Source: Euglena gracilis (taxonomy: Eukaryota; Euglenida; Euglenophyceae; Euglenales). Taken from it: 64,000 bases of DNA. Below, one piece after another: positions 38,201 through 52,400 of the stretch (position 1 is the stretch's first letter; every line of letters begins with the position of its first letter). Below the pieces are notes generated by a model, which made no database searches, had not been told where the DNA came from, and saw only the letters and a list, made by a program, of their open reading frames with translations. The DNA lies in assembly GCA_039621445.1 (NCBI GenBank), contig CP154955.1, positions 62,934,123 through 62,998,122 on the forward strand, read 5' to 3'. Position numbers and translations under genes: made by a program.

Positions 38201-41200
38201 GAATTAGCTGGATCGCACTGTTTGCCCTCCGTGGTCCAGGGGCAACCAACACTGCGAACACAGAGAGAGATCTTCGAGGCATGAAGCCGGTGACCAGCAT
38301 GAGAGCGAGCTGGTCCCAACCAAATTGCCTCGGGCTGAGGGGAAAGACTGCGAAAAGCGTGCCACCACAAAAATTCATTGATTCATTCTTTCCAGCTGAC
38401 TACGCATGCACCAGTATCGGGTGCGTGGTGGGTGATCTTGGTGGCGTTGGTGATGTTTGCAACGCATTTACCGCACCAGCAGGTATTCCCGCAGTGGGGT
38501 GCGTTTGGAAAGCGGACTGCATTTGACCCAAAACCTGTGTGAGCTTAAATTGTTTTGACACATAATTCCAGCGTTGGGCAAGAGTCATCTCATGGTGAAA
38601 AATAAAAATAAAACTCTTCTTCCTCTGGGCATTAATGTGCGGGTGGTGGGGAGGGGTGGGGGGGGGGGTGGTTTGGCGCCAACTGTAAAAGAATTTTTTC
38701 AGGCGTGGCCCACGTACAAAATTGGTTAACTCTGCGGAGCGTCTGCGGCGGCTCCAAGATAACCAGCCTCCGCGGACCGATTCCACATTTGTTGGGATTC
38801 TTAAAATTTTTCGGGGGGAATGCCTCAAAAAAGTGTTAATGCCTGGTCAGTGGCTAAATGATTCTATGCCCGGAATTAGCTGGATCGCACTGTTTGCCCT
38901 CCGTGGTCCAGGGGGAACCGACACTGCAAATACAGAGAGAGATCTTCGAGGTATGAAGCCGGTGACCAGCATGAGAGTGAGCTGGTCCCAACCAAATTGC
39001 CTCTGGCTGAGGGGAAAGATTGGGAATGGCACAACAAAAATTGATTGATTTATTCTTTCCAACTGACTGTGCGTGCACCAGTATCGGGTGCCTGGTGGGT
39101 GATCTTGGTGCCGTTGGTGATGTTTGCAACGCATTTACCGCACCAGCAGGTATTCCCGCAGTGGGGTGCGTTTGGAAAGCGGACTGTATTTGACCCAAAA
39201 CCTGTGTGAGCTTAAGCTGTTTTGACACATAATTCCAGCGTTGGGCAAGAGTCATCTCATGCCCAGGGTTCGATACAAAACATCTAGACATCTAGCACAT
39301 TTAGGTGGGGGACAACCCCCACCTAAACATCGGCCGTAATCCAGGTGACCAATTTTCAGCCCGGCACTTTGCACCGCCGGACCGGAGGGGGAAAATACGG
39401 ATCACCCTCCTCCTCCAATTGCAGCTTTGGCTAAATGAGCTCCTGAGCAATTGGACCCCCCCTGGAAGCAGCTGGCTCAAATGGAAAATGGAACAGCAAA
39501 CAAAGGTATGAGTTATTATGGCACAAAATGGATATCGCTTGTGTTTTCTTTTTGCATCACATTGTTTGCCCCTCGCCATTGCAAGCCACTGGGCTGGGGT
39601 TGTGTTACAAGCAAAGCAGACACACCCCACCAAAAGGTGGGGGGAATCGAAAATTCCAGGTGGTGAGGTGTGAATGAGAGGAGGCTCCGTGGTGCGGCCC
39701 CTCCCTCTATCCCCCTCCCCCGCTCCCCAATGACAACATCCTTTGGTGTGGACAAAATTTGGCGGATATGGCGTAAATGGCAAATGGGTGAACGGTTTGT
39801 GCCACAGCAGGCGGGCATGGCGTTTTTGTGGCAAACCAAAAGAACGTGGTCATATGAGAGGGGGAAAATGTTTGTTTTGTTTTGTGGGGATGTGGGCAGC
39901 GTTGGAGTAAATATTTCTTATTTTTTTTTTAGGGGATATGTGGCAAAAACAAAAAAATATGAAATTGGGGGTGAAAAAAATCAAATAAAATTCCTCTTCC
40001 TCTGGGCATTAGCGCGTGGGTGGTGGGGAGGGGTGTGGATGGGGGGGGGGGGCGGGTGGTTTGGCGTCAACTGTAAAAGATTTATATTTCAGACGTGGCC
40101 CGCGTACAAAATTGGTTACCTCCGCGGAGCCCCTGCGGAGGCTCCAAGATAACCAGCCTCCGCAGACCGATTCCACATTTGTTGGGATCCTTAAAATTTT
40201 TGGTTGAAAAACGCCTTAAAAACCGTTACTGCCTGTTGGTTAGTGGCTAAATGATTCTGGAATTAGCTGGATCGCACTGTTTGCCCTCCGTGGTCCAGGG
40301 GCAACCAACACTGCGAACACAGAGAGAGATCTTCGAGGCATGAAGCCAGTGACCAGCATGAGAGCGAGCTGGTTCCAACCAAATTGCCTCGGGCTGAGGG
40401 GAAAGACTGCGAAAGGCGTGCCACCACAAAAAATCATTGATTCATTCTTTCCAACTGACTGTGCATGCACCAGTATCGGGTGCGTGGTGGGTGATCTTGG
40501 TGACGTTGGTGATGTTTGCAACACATTTACCGCACCAGCAGGTATTCCCGCAGTGGGGTGCGTTTGGAAAGCGGACTGTATTTGACCCAAAACCTGTGTG
40601 AGCTTAAGTTGTTTTGACACATAATTCTAGCGTTGGGCAAGAGTCATCTCATGGTGAAAAATAAAAATAAAACTCTTCTTCCTCTGGGCATTAGTGTGGG
40701 GGTGGTGGGGAGGGGAGTGGGGGGGGGGCTGGTGGTTTGGCGTCGACCTGCAAAATATTCTTTCTGTTTTTTTCAGACGTGGTCCGCGTAAAAAATTGGT
40801 TACCTCCGCGGAACCTCCGCGGAGGCTCCAAGGTAACCAGCCTCCACAGAGGCTCCAAGGAAACCAGCCTCCGTGGAGGCTCCACATACGGTAACCAAAA
40901 GTTAGGATTCCACATTTGCTGGGACCCTTAAAAAACCGTCAATGCCTGGTCAGTGGCTGAATGATTCTATGCCCGGAATTAGCTGGATCGCACTGTTTGC
41001 CCTCCGTGGTCCAGGGGGAACCGACACTGCAAATACAGAGAGAGATCTTCGAGGCATGAAGCCGGTGACCAGCATGAGAGCGAGCTGGTCCCAACCAAAT
41101 TGCCTCGGGCTGAGGGGAAAGACTGCGAAAAGCGTGCCACCACAAAAATTCATTGATTCATTCTTTCCAGCTGACTACGCATGCACCAGTATCGGGTGCG

Positions 41201-43467
41201 TGGTGGGTGATCTTGGTGGCGTTGGTGATGTTTGCAACGCATTTACCGCACCAGCAGGTATTCCCGCAGTGGGGTGCGTTTGGAAAGCGGACTGCATTTG
41301 ACCCAAAACCTGTGTGAGCTTAAATTGTTTTGACACATAATTCCAGCGTTGGGCAAGAGTCATCTCATGGTGAAAAATAAAAATAAAACTCTTCTTCCTC
41401 TGGGCATTAATGTGCGGGTGGTGGGGAGGGGTGTGGGGGGGCGGGCGGTTTGGCGCCAACTGTAAAAGAATTTTTTCAGGCGTGGCCCACGTACAAAATT
41501 GGTTAACTCTGCGGAGCGTCTGCGGCGGCTCCAAGATAACCAGCCTCCGCGGACCGATTCCACATTTGTTGGGATTCTTAAAATTTTTCGGGGGGAATGC
41601 CTCAAAAAAGTGTTAATGCCTGGTTAGTGGCTAAATGATTCTGGAATTAGCTGGATCGCACTGTTTGCCCTCCGTGGTCCAGGGGGAACCGACACTGCAA
41701 ATACAGAGAGAGATCTTCGAGGTATGAAGCCGGTGACCAGCATGAGAGTGAGCTGGTCCCAACCAAGTTGCCTCTGGCTGAGGGGAAAGATTGGGAATGG
41801 CACAACAAAAATTGATTGATTTATTCTTTCCAACTGACTGTGCGTGCACCAGTATCGGGTGCCTGGTGGGTGATCTTGGTGCCGTTGGTGATGTTTGCAA
41901 CGCATTTACCGCACCAGCAGGTATTCCCGCAGTGGGGTGCGTTTGGAAAGCGGACTGTATTTGACCCAAAACCTGTGTGAGCTTAAGCTGTTTTGACACA
42001 TAATTCCAGCGTTGGGCAAGAGTCATCTCATGCCCAGGGTTCGATACAAAACATCTAGACATCTAGCACATTTAGGTGGGGGACAACCCCCACCTAAACA
42101 TCGGCCGTAATCCAGGTGACCAATTTTCAGCCCGGCACTTTGCACCGCCGGACCGGAGGGGGAAAATATCGGATCACCCTCCTCCTCCAATTGCAGCTTT
42201 GGCTAAATGAGCTCCTGAGCAATTGGACCCCCCCTGGAAGCAGCTGGCTCAAATGGAAAATGGAACAGCAAACAAAGGTATGAGTTATTATGGCACAAAA
42301 TGGATATCGCTTGTGTTTTCTTTTTGCATCACATTGTTTGCCCCTCGCCATTGCAAGCCACTGAGCTGGGGTTGTGTTACAAGCAAAGCAGACACACCCC
42401 ACCAAAAGGTGGGGGGAATCGAAAATCCCAGGTGGTGAGGTGTGAATGAGAGGAGGCTCCGTGGTGCGGCCCCTCCCTCTATCCCCCTCCCCCGCTCCCC
42501 AATGACAACATCCTTTGGTGTGGACAAAATTTGGCGGATATGGCGTAAATGGCAAATGGGTGAACGGTTTGTGCCACAGCAGGCGGGCATGGCGTTTTTG
42601 TGGCAAACCAAAAGAACGTGGTCATATGAGAGGGAGAAAATAATTGTTTTGTTTTGTGGGGATGTGGGCAGCGTTGGAGTAAATATTTCTTATTTTTTTT
42701 TAGGGGATATGTAAAAAAAAAAAAAAAATATGAAATTGGGGGTGAAAAAAATCAAATAAAATTCCTCTTCCTCTGGGCATTAGCGCGTGGGTGGTGGGGA
42801 GGGGTGTGGATGGGGGGGGGGGCGGGTGGTTTGGCGTCAACTGTAAAAGATTTATATTTCAGACGTGGCCCGCGTACAAAATTGGTTACCTCCGCGGAGC
42901 CCCTGCGGAGGCTCCAAGATAACCAGCCTCCGCAGACCGATTCCACATTTGTTGGGATCCTTAAAATTTTTGGTTGAAAAACGCCTTAAAAACCGTTACT
43001 GCCTGTTGGTTAGTGGCTAAATGATTCTGGAATTAGCTGGATCGCACTGTTTGCCCTCCGTGGTCCAGGGGCAACCAACACTGCGAACACAGAGAGAGAT
43101 CTTCGAGGCATGAAGCCGGTGACCAGCATGAGAGCGAGCTGGTCCCAACCAAATTGCCTCGGGCTGAGGGGAAAGACTGCGAAAGGCGTGCCACCACAAA
43201 AAATCATTGATTCATTCTTTCCAACTGACTGTGCATGCACCAGTATCGGGTGCGTGGTGGGTGATCTTGGTGACGTTGGTGATGTTTGCAACACATTTAC
43301 CGCACCAGCAGGTATTCCCGCAGTGGGGTGCGTTTGGAAAGCGGACTGTATTTGACCCAAAACCTGTGTGAGCTTAAGCTGTTTTGACACATAATTCCAG
43401 CGTTGGGCAAGAGTCATCTCATGGTGAAAAATAAAAATAAAACTCTTCTTCCTCTGGGCATTAGTGT

Positions 43468-43499
<32 letters not shown>

Positions 43500-46400
43500 C
43501 TGGTGGTTTGGCGTCGACCTGCAAAATATTCTTTCTGTTTTTTCAGACGTGGTCCGCGTAAAAAATTGGTTACCTCCGCGGAACCTCCGCGGAGGCTCCA
43601 AGGTAACCAGCCTCCACAGAGGCTCCAAGGAAACCAGCCTCCGTGGAGGCTCCACATACGGTAACCAAAAGTTAGGATTCCACATTTGCTGGGACCCTTA
43701 AAAAACCGTCAATGCCTGGTCAGTGGCTGAATGATTCTATGCCCGGAATTAGCTGGATCGCACTGTTTGCCCTCCGTGGTCCAGGGGGAACCGACACTGC
43801 AAATACAGAGAGAGATCTTCGAGGCATGAAGCCGGTGACCAGCATGAGAGCGAGCTGGTCCCAACCAAATTGCCTCGGGCTGAGGGGAAAGACTGCGAAA
43901 AGCGTGCCACCACAAAAATTCATTGATTCATTCTTTCCAGCTGACTACGCATGCACCAGTATCGGGTGCGTGGTGGGTGATCTTGGTGGCGTTGGTGATG
44001 TTTGCAACGCATTTACCGCACCAGCAGGTATTCCCGCAGTGGGGTGCGTTTGGAAAGCGGACTGCATTTGACCCAAAACCTGTGTGAGCTTAAGCTGTTT
44101 TGACACATAATTCCAGCGTTGGGCAAGAGTCATCTTATGCCCAGGGTTCGATACAAAACATCTAGACATCTAGCACATTTAGGTGGGGGACAACCCCCAC
44201 CTAAACATCGGCCGTAATCCAGGTGACCAATTTTCAGCCCGGCACTTTGCACCGCCGGACCGGAGGGGAAAAGTCCGGATCACCCTCCTCCTCCTATTGC
44301 AGCTTTGGCTAAATGAGCTCCTGAGCAATTGGACCCCCCCTGGAAGCAGCTGGCTCAAATGGAAAATGGAACAGCAAACAAAAGTATGAGTTATTATGGC
44401 ACAAAATGGATATCGCTTGTGTTTTCTTTTTGCATCACATTGTTTGCCCCTCGCCATTGCAAGCCACTGAGCTGGGGTTGTGTTACAAGCAAAGCAGACA
44501 CACCCCACCAAAAGGTGGGGGGAATCGAAAATTCCAGGTGGTGAGGTGTGAATGAGAGGAGGCTCCGTGGTGCGGCCCCTCCCTCTATCCCCCTCCCCCG
44601 CTCCCCAATGACAACATCCTTTGGTGTGGACAAAATTTGGCGGATATGGCGTAAATGGCAAATGGGTGAACGGTTTGTGCCACAGCAGGCGGGCATGGCG
44701 TTTTTGTGGCAAACCAAAAGAACGTGGTCATATGAGAGGGGGAAAATGTTTGTTTTGTTTTGTGGGGATGTGGGCAGCGTTGGAGTAAATATTTCTTATT
44801 TTTTTTTTAGGGGATATGTGGCAAAAACAAAAAAATATGAAATTGGGGGTGAAAAAAATCAAATAAAATTCCTCTTCCTCTGGGCATTAGCGCGTGGGTG
44901 GTGGGGAGGGGTGTGGATGGGGGGGGGGGGGGGGGGGGTTTGGCGTCAACTGTAAAAGATTTATATTTCAGACGTGGCCCGCGTACAAAATTGGTTACCT
45001 CCGCGGAGCCCCTGCGGAGGCTCCAAGATAACCAGCCTCCGCAGACCGATTCCACATTTGTTGGGATCCTTAAAATTTTTGGTTGAAAAACGCCTTAAAA
45101 ACTGTTACTGCCTGTTGGTTAGTGGCTAAATGATTCTGGAATTAGCTGGATCGCACTGTTTGCCCTCCGTGGTCCAGGGGCAACCAACACTGCGAACACA
45201 GAGAGAGATCTTCGAGGCATGAAGCCGGTGACCAGCATGAGAGCGAGCTGGTCCCAACCAAATTGCCTCGGGCTGAGGGGAAAGACTGCGAAAGGCGTGC
45301 CACCACAAAAAATCATTGATTCATTCTTTCCAACTGACTGTGCATGCACCAGTATCGGGTGCGTGGTGGGTGATCTTGGTGACGTTGGTGATGTTTGCAA
45401 CACATTTACCGCACCAGCAGGTATTCCCGCAGTGGGGTGCGTTTGGAAAGCGGACTGTATTTGACCCAAAACCTGTGTGAGCTTAAGTTGTTTTGACACA
45501 TAATTCTAGCGTTGGGCAAGAGTCATCTCATGGTGAAAAATAAAAATAAAACTCTTCTTCCTCTGGGCATTAGTGTGGGGGTGGTGGGGAGGGGAGTGGG
45601 GGGGGGGCTGGTGGTTTGGCGTCGACCTGCAAAATATTCTTTCTGTTTTTTCAGACGTGGTCCGCGTAAAAAATTGGTTACCTCCGCGGAACCTCCGCGG
45701 AGGCTCCAAGGTAACCAGCCTCCACAGAGGCTCCAAGGAAACCAGCCTCCGTGGAGGCTCCACATACGGTAACCAAAAGTTAGGATTCCACATTTGCTGG
45801 GACCCTTAAAAAACCGTCAATGCCTGGTCAGTGGCTGAATGATTCTATGCCCGGAATTAGCTGGATCGCACTGTTTGCCCTCCGTGGTCCAGGGGGAACC
45901 GACACTGCAAATACAGAGAGAGATCTTCGAGGCATGAAGCCGGTGACCAGCATGAGAGCGAGCTGGTCCCAACCAAATTGCCTCGGGCTGAGGGGAAAGA
46001 CTGCGAAAAGCGTGCCACCACAAAAATTCATTGATTCATTCTTTCCAGCTGACTACGCATGCACCAGTATCGGGTGCGTGGTGGGTGGGTGATCTTGGTG
46101 GCGTTGGTGATGTTTGCAACGCATTTACCGCACCAGCAGGTATTCCCGCAGTGGGGTGCGTTTGGAAAGCGGACTGCATTTGACCCAAAACCTGTGTGAG
46201 CTTAAATTGTTTTGACACATAATTCCAGCGTTGGGCAAGAGTCATCTCATGGTGAAAAATAAAAATAAAACTCTTCTTCCTCTGGGCATTAATGTGCGGG
46301 TGGTGGGGAGGGGTGTGGGGGGGCGGGTGGTTTGGCGCCAACTGTAAAAGAATTTTTTCAGGCGTGGCCCACGTACAAAATTGGTTAACTCTGCGGAGCG

Positions 46401-49400
46401 TCTGCGGCGGCTCCAAGATAACCAGCCTCCGCGGACCGATTCCACATTTGTTGGGATTCTTAAAATTTTTCGGGGGGAATGCCTCAAAAAAGTGTTAATG
46501 CCTGGTCAGTGGCTAAATGATTCTATGCCCGGAATTAGCTGGATCGCACTGTTTGCCCTCCGTGGTCCAGGGGGAACCGACACTGCAAATACAGAGAGAG
46601 ATCTTCGAGGTATGAAGCCGGTGACCAGCATGAGAGTGAGCTGGTCCCAACCAAGTTGCCTCTGGCTGAGGGGAAAGATTGGGAATGGCACAACAAAAAT
46701 TGATTGATTTATTCTTTCCAACTGACTGTGCGTGCACCAGTATCGGGTGCCTGGTGGGTGATCTTGGTGCCGTTGGTGATGTTTGCAACGCATTTACCGC
46801 ACCAGCAGGTATTCCCGCAGTGGGGTGCGTTTGGAAAGCGGACTGTATTTGACCCAAAACCTGTGTGAGCTTAAGCTGTTTTGACACATAATTCCAGCGT
46901 TGGGCAAGAGTCATCTCATGCCCAGGGTTCGATACAAAACATCTAGACATCTAGCACATTTAGGTGGGGGACAACCCCCACCTAAACATCGGCCGTAATC
47001 CAGGTGACCAATTTTCAGCCCGGCACTTTGCACCGCCGGACCGGAGGGGGAAAATACGGATCACCCTCCTCCTCCAATTGCAGCTTTGGCTAAATGAGCT
47101 CCTGAGCAATTGGACCCCCCCTGGAAGCAGCTGGCTCAAATGGAAAATGGAACAGCAAACAAAGGTATGAGTTATTATGGCACAAAATGGATATCGCTTG
47201 TGTTTTCTTTTTGCATCACATTGTTTGCCCCTCGCCATTGCAAGCCACTGAGCTGGGGTTGTGTTACAAGCAAAGCAGACACACCCCACCAAAAGGTGGG
47301 GGGAATCGAAAATTCCAGGTGGTGAGGTGTGAATGAGAGGAGGCTCCGTGGTGCGGCCCCTCCCTCTATCCCCCTCCCCCGCTCCCCAATGACAACATCC
47401 TTTGGTGTGGACAAAATTTGGCGGATATGGCGTAAATGGCAAATGGGTGAACGGTTTGTGCCACAGCAGGCGGGCATGGCGTTTTTGTGGCAAACCAAAA
47501 GAACGTGGTCATATGAGAGGGGGAAAATGTTTGTTTTGTTTTGTGGGGATGTGGGCAGCGTTGGAGTAAATATTTCTTATTTTTTTTTTAGGGGATATGT
47601 GGCAAAAACAAAAAAATATGAAATTGGGGGTGAAAAAAATCAAATAAAATTCCTCTTCCTCTGGGCATTAGCGCGTGGGTGGTGGGGAGGGGTGTGGATG
47701 GGGGGGGGGGGGCGGGTGGTTTGGCGTCAACTGTAAAAGATTTATATTTCAGACGTGGCCCGCGTACAAAATTGGTTACCTCCGCGGAGCCCCTGCGGAG
47801 GCTCCAAGATAACCAGCCTCCGCAGACCGATTCCACATTTGTTGGGATCCTTAAAATATTTGGTTGAAAAACGCCTTAAAAACCGTTACTGCCTGTTGGT
47901 TAGTGGCTAAATGATTCTGGAATTAGCTGGATCGCACTGTTTGCCCTCCGTGGTCCAGGGGCAACCAACACTGCGAACACAGAGAGAGATCTTCGAGGCA
48001 TGAAGCCGGTGACCAGCATGAGAGCGAGCTGGTCCCAACCAAATTGCCTCGGGCTGAGGGGAAAGACTGAAAAAAAAAAAACACAAAAAAAATTCATTGA
48101 TTCATTCTTTCCAGCTGACTACGCATGCACCAGTATCGGGTGCGTGGTGGGTGATCTTGGTGGCGTTGGTGATGTTTGCAACGCATTTACCGCACCAGCA
48201 GGTATTCCCGCAGTGGGGTGCGTTTGGAAAGCGGACTGCATTTGACCCAAAACCTGTGTGAGCTTAAATTGTTTTTGACACATAATTCCAGCGTTGGGCA
48301 AGAGTCATCTCATGGTGAAAAATAAAAATAAAAACTCTTCTTCCTCTGGGCATTAATGGGCGGGTGGGGGGGGGGGGTTTGGGGGGGGGGGGTGGTTTGG
48401 CGCCAACTGTAAAAGAATTTTTTCAGGCGTGGCCCACGTACAAAATTGGTTAACTCTGCGGAGCGTCTGCGGCGGCTCCAAGATAACCAGCCTCCGCGGA
48501 CCGATTCCACATTTGTTGGGATTCTTAAAATTTTTCGGGGGGAATGCCTCAAAAAAGTGTTAATGCCTGGTCAGTGGCTAAATGATTCTATGCCCGGAAT
48601 TAGCTGGATCGCACTGTTTGCCCTCCGTGGTCCAGGGGGAACCGACACTGCAAATACAGAGAGAGATCTTCGAGGTATGAAGCCGGTGACCAGCATGAGA
48701 GTGAGCTGGTCCCAACCAAATTGCCTCTGGCTGAGGGGAAAGATTGGGAATGGCACAACAAAAATTGATTGATTTATTCTTTCCAACTGACTGTGCGTGC
48801 ACCAGTATCGGGTGCCTGGTGGGTGATCTTGGTGCCGTTGGTGATGTTTGCAACGCATTTACCGCACCAGCAGGTATTCCCGCAGTGGGGTGCGTTTGGA
48901 AAGCGGACTGTATTTGACCCAAAACCTGTGTGAGCTTAAGCTGTTTTGACACATAATTCCAGCGTTGGGCAAGAGTCATCTCATGCCCAGGGTTCGATAC
49001 AAAACATCTAGACATCTAGCACATTTAGGTGGGGGACATCCCCCACCTAAACATCGGCCGTAATCCAGGTGACCAATTTTCAGCCCGGCACTTTGCACCG
49101 CCGGACCGGAGGGGGAAAATCCGGATCACCCTCCTCCTCCAATTGCAGCTTTGGCTAAATGAGCTCCTGAGCAATTGGACCCCCCCTGGAAGCAGCTGGC
49201 TCAAATGGAAAATGGAACAGCAAACAAAGGTATGAGTTATTATGGCACAAAATGGATATCACTTGTGTTTTCTTTTTGCATCACATTGTTTGCCCCTCGC
49301 CATTGCAAGCCACTGAGCTGGGGTTGTGTTACAAGCAAAGCAGACAAACCCCACCAAAAGGTGGGGGGAATCGAAAATTCCAGGTGGTGAGGTGTGAATG

Positions 49401-52400
49401 AGAGGAGGCTCCGTGGTGCGGCCCCTCCCTCTATCCCCCTCCCCCGCTCCCCAATGACAACATCCTTTGGTGTGGACAAAATTTGGCGGATATGGCGTAA
49501 ATGGCAAATGGGTGAACGGTTTGTGCCACAGCAGGCGGGCATGGCGTTTTTGTGGCAAACCAAAAGAACGTGGTCATATGAGAGGGGGAAAATGTTTGTT
49601 TTGTTTTGTGGGGATGTGGGCAGCGTTGGAGTAAATATTTCTTATTTTTTTTTAGGGGATATGTGGCAAAAACAAAAAAATATGAAATTGGGGGTGAAAA
49701 AAATCAAATAAAATTCCTCTTCCTCTGGGCATTAGCGCGTGGGTGGTGGGGAGGGGTGTGGATGGGGGGGGGCGGGTGGTTTGGCGTCAACTGTAAAAGA
49801 TTTATATTTCAGACGTGGCCCGCGTACAAAATTGGTTACCTCCGCGGAGCCCCTGCGGAGGCTCCAAGATAACCAGCCTCCGCAGACCGATTCCACATTT
49901 GTTGGGACCATTAAAATTTTTGGTTGAAAAACGCCTTAAAAACCGTTACTGCCTGTTGGTTAGTGGCTAAATGATTCTGGAATTAGCTGGATCGCACTGT
50001 TTGCCCTCCGTGGTCCAGGGGCAACCAACACTGCGAACACAGAGAGAGATCTTCGAGGCATGAAGCCGGTGACCAGCATGAGAGCGAGCTGGTCCCAACC
50101 AAGTTGCCTCGGGCTGAGGGGAAAGACTGCGAAAGGCGTGCCACCACAAAAAATCATTGATTCATTCTTTCCAACTGACTGTGCATGCACCAGTATCGGG
50201 TGCGTGGTGGGTGATCTTGGTGACGTTGGTGATGTTTGCAACACATTTACCGCACCAGCAGGTATTCCCGCAGTGGGGTGCGTTTGGAAAGCGGACTGTA
50301 TTTGACCCAAAACCTGTGTGAGCTTAAGTTGTTTTGACACATAATTCTAGCGTTGGGCAAGAGTCATCTCATGGTGAAAAATAAAAATAAAACTCTTCTT
50401 CCTCTGGGCATTAGTGTGGGGGTGGTGGGGAGGGGAGTGGGGGGGGGGGGCTGGTGGTTTGGCGTCGACCTGCAAAATATTCTTTCTGTTTTTTCAGACG
50501 TGGTCCGCGTAAAAAATTGGTTACCTCCGCGGAACCTCCGCAGAGGCTCCAAGGTAACCAGCCTCCACAGAGGCTCCAAGGAAACCAGCCTCCGTGGAGG
50601 CTCCACATACGGTAACCAAAAGTTAGGATTCCACATTTGCTGGGACCCTTAAAAAACCGTCAATGCCTGGTCAGTGGCTGAATGATTCTATGCCCGGAAT
50701 TAGCTGGATCGCACTGTTTGCCCTCCGTGGTCCAGGGGGAACCGACACTGCAAATACAGAGAGAGATCTTCGAGGCATGAAGCCGGTGACCAGCATAAGA
50801 GCGAGCTGGTCCCAACCAAGTTGCCTCGGGCTGAGGGGAAAGACTGCGAAAAGCGTGCCACCACAAAAATTCATTGATTCATTCTTTCCAGCTGACTACG
50901 CATGCACCAGTATCGGGTGCATGGTGGGTGATCTTGGTGGCGTTGGTGATGTTTGCAACGCATTTACCGCACCAGCAGGTATTCCCGCAGTGGGGTGCGT
51001 TTGGAAAGCGGACTGCATTTGACCCAAAACCTGTGTGAGCTTAAATTGTTTTGACACATAATTCCAGCGTTGGGCAAGAGTCATCTCATGGTGAAAAATA
51101 AAAATAAAACTCTTCTTCCTCTGGGCATTAATGTGCGGGTGGTGGGGAGGGGTGTGGGGGGGCGGGTGGTTTGGCGCCAACTGTAAAAGAATTTTTTCAG
51201 GCGTGGCCCACGTACAAAATTGGTTAACTCTGCGGAGCGTCTGCGGCGGCTCCAAGATAACCAGCCTCCGCGGACCGATTCCACATTTGTTGGGATTCTT
51301 AAAATTTTTCGGGGGGAATGCCTCAAAAAAGTGTTAATGCCTGGTCAGTGGCTAAATGATTCTATGCCCGGAATTAGCTGGATCGCACTGTTTGCCCTCC
51401 GTGGTCCAGGGGGAACCGACACTGCAAATACAGAGAGAGATCTTCGAGGTATGAAGCCGGTGACCAGCATGAGAGCGAGCTGGTCCCAACCAAGTTGCCT
51501 CGGACTGAGGGGAAAGATTGCGAATGATGTGCCACAACAAAAATTGATTGATTTATTCAACTGACTGTACATGCACCAGTATCGGGTGCGTGGTGGGTGA
51601 TCTTGGTGACGTTGGTGATGTTTGCAACGCATTTTTTTTTTACCGCACCAGGAGGTATTCCCGCAGTGGGGTGCGTTTGGAAAGCGGACTGTTCTTCACC
51701 CAAAACCTGTGTGAGCTTAAGCTGCTTTGACACATAATTCCAGCGTTGGGCAAGAGTCATCTCATGCCCAGGGTTCGATATAGAAGCAGGTGGGGGTGGG
51801 TTTGAACCCCCTCCCCCCGGTCCAGGGCATCCAGACATCCAGGACATTTAGGTGCCCCACCTAAACAACGGCCGTAATCCAGGTGACCGATTTTCAGCCA
51901 GGCACTCTGAGCCAGGCCGGGGGGAAAAAAAAGACACCCGAAACAGCCATAAATTTGCATTTTGGGTACTTTTGGGCAAAAAAATTGTCAAAAATGCAAA
52001 AAAAACAGGCTCAAAGCGCCGGTAGGGGAAATTTGACCTTTTGGGGGAGGTCCAGGGTCGGAGGTCCAGACCCTCTTGGCAGGTGGGGGGTGATCCGGAA
52101 CTTCCGCCCTCCGGTCCAGGGCCCCCCAACCTAAACCCCATACACCCTCCTCGTATGGAACCCTGGTGTGGGGGGGGGGGCAGGATGGTCCTTTGAAATT
52201 AAAAAGAATTCCATCCTGCCACATTCAATGCAAATAGTACACCTGGAATCGGCGTCTTTGGCTCAATGAGCTCCTGTGCTTTGGACCTAAAATCGGACCC
52301 CCTTGAAACAACTTGCTCAAATAGAAATGAAACGGCAAAAAAAGATACAAATAATTGTGGCACAAAATGGGTTTCGCTCGTTTTTTTTTTTTTTGCATCG

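Larger units (their letters stand above)
22931..51780 (+). repeat. 28.8-kb tandem satellite array inside intron 4
   Basis: About 30 copies of an A-module (beginning near GCCTGGTCAGTGGCT; starts near 22980, 23937, 24888, 26270, 26983, 27657, 29924, 30599, 32000, 32659, 34061, 34720 and so on to 51339). Ten also carry a ~1-kb B extension (near 25310, 31020, 33080, 35140, 37200, 39260, 42030, 44140, 46920 and 48985). Modules contain MULE-type ends (GATTCCACATTTG(C/T)TGGGA), ATAAAAATAAAACTC and a TTTCAGACGTGG(C/T)CC block. Repeat copies of frames up to about 215 codons recur on both strands, but no domain or codon bias supports them. Confidence 0.95.

Noticed and set aside
22980-51600. Frames of 60-215 codons repeated on both strands in every satellite module
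   Set aside because: They persist because the copies are nearly identical. Overlapping frames on both strands are equally open, there is no codon bias or known domain, and small indels move the ends between copies.
30599-51780. CRISPR-like repeat/spacer array
   Set aside because: Units are kilobase-sized, there are no short unique spacers, and the context is eukaryotic.
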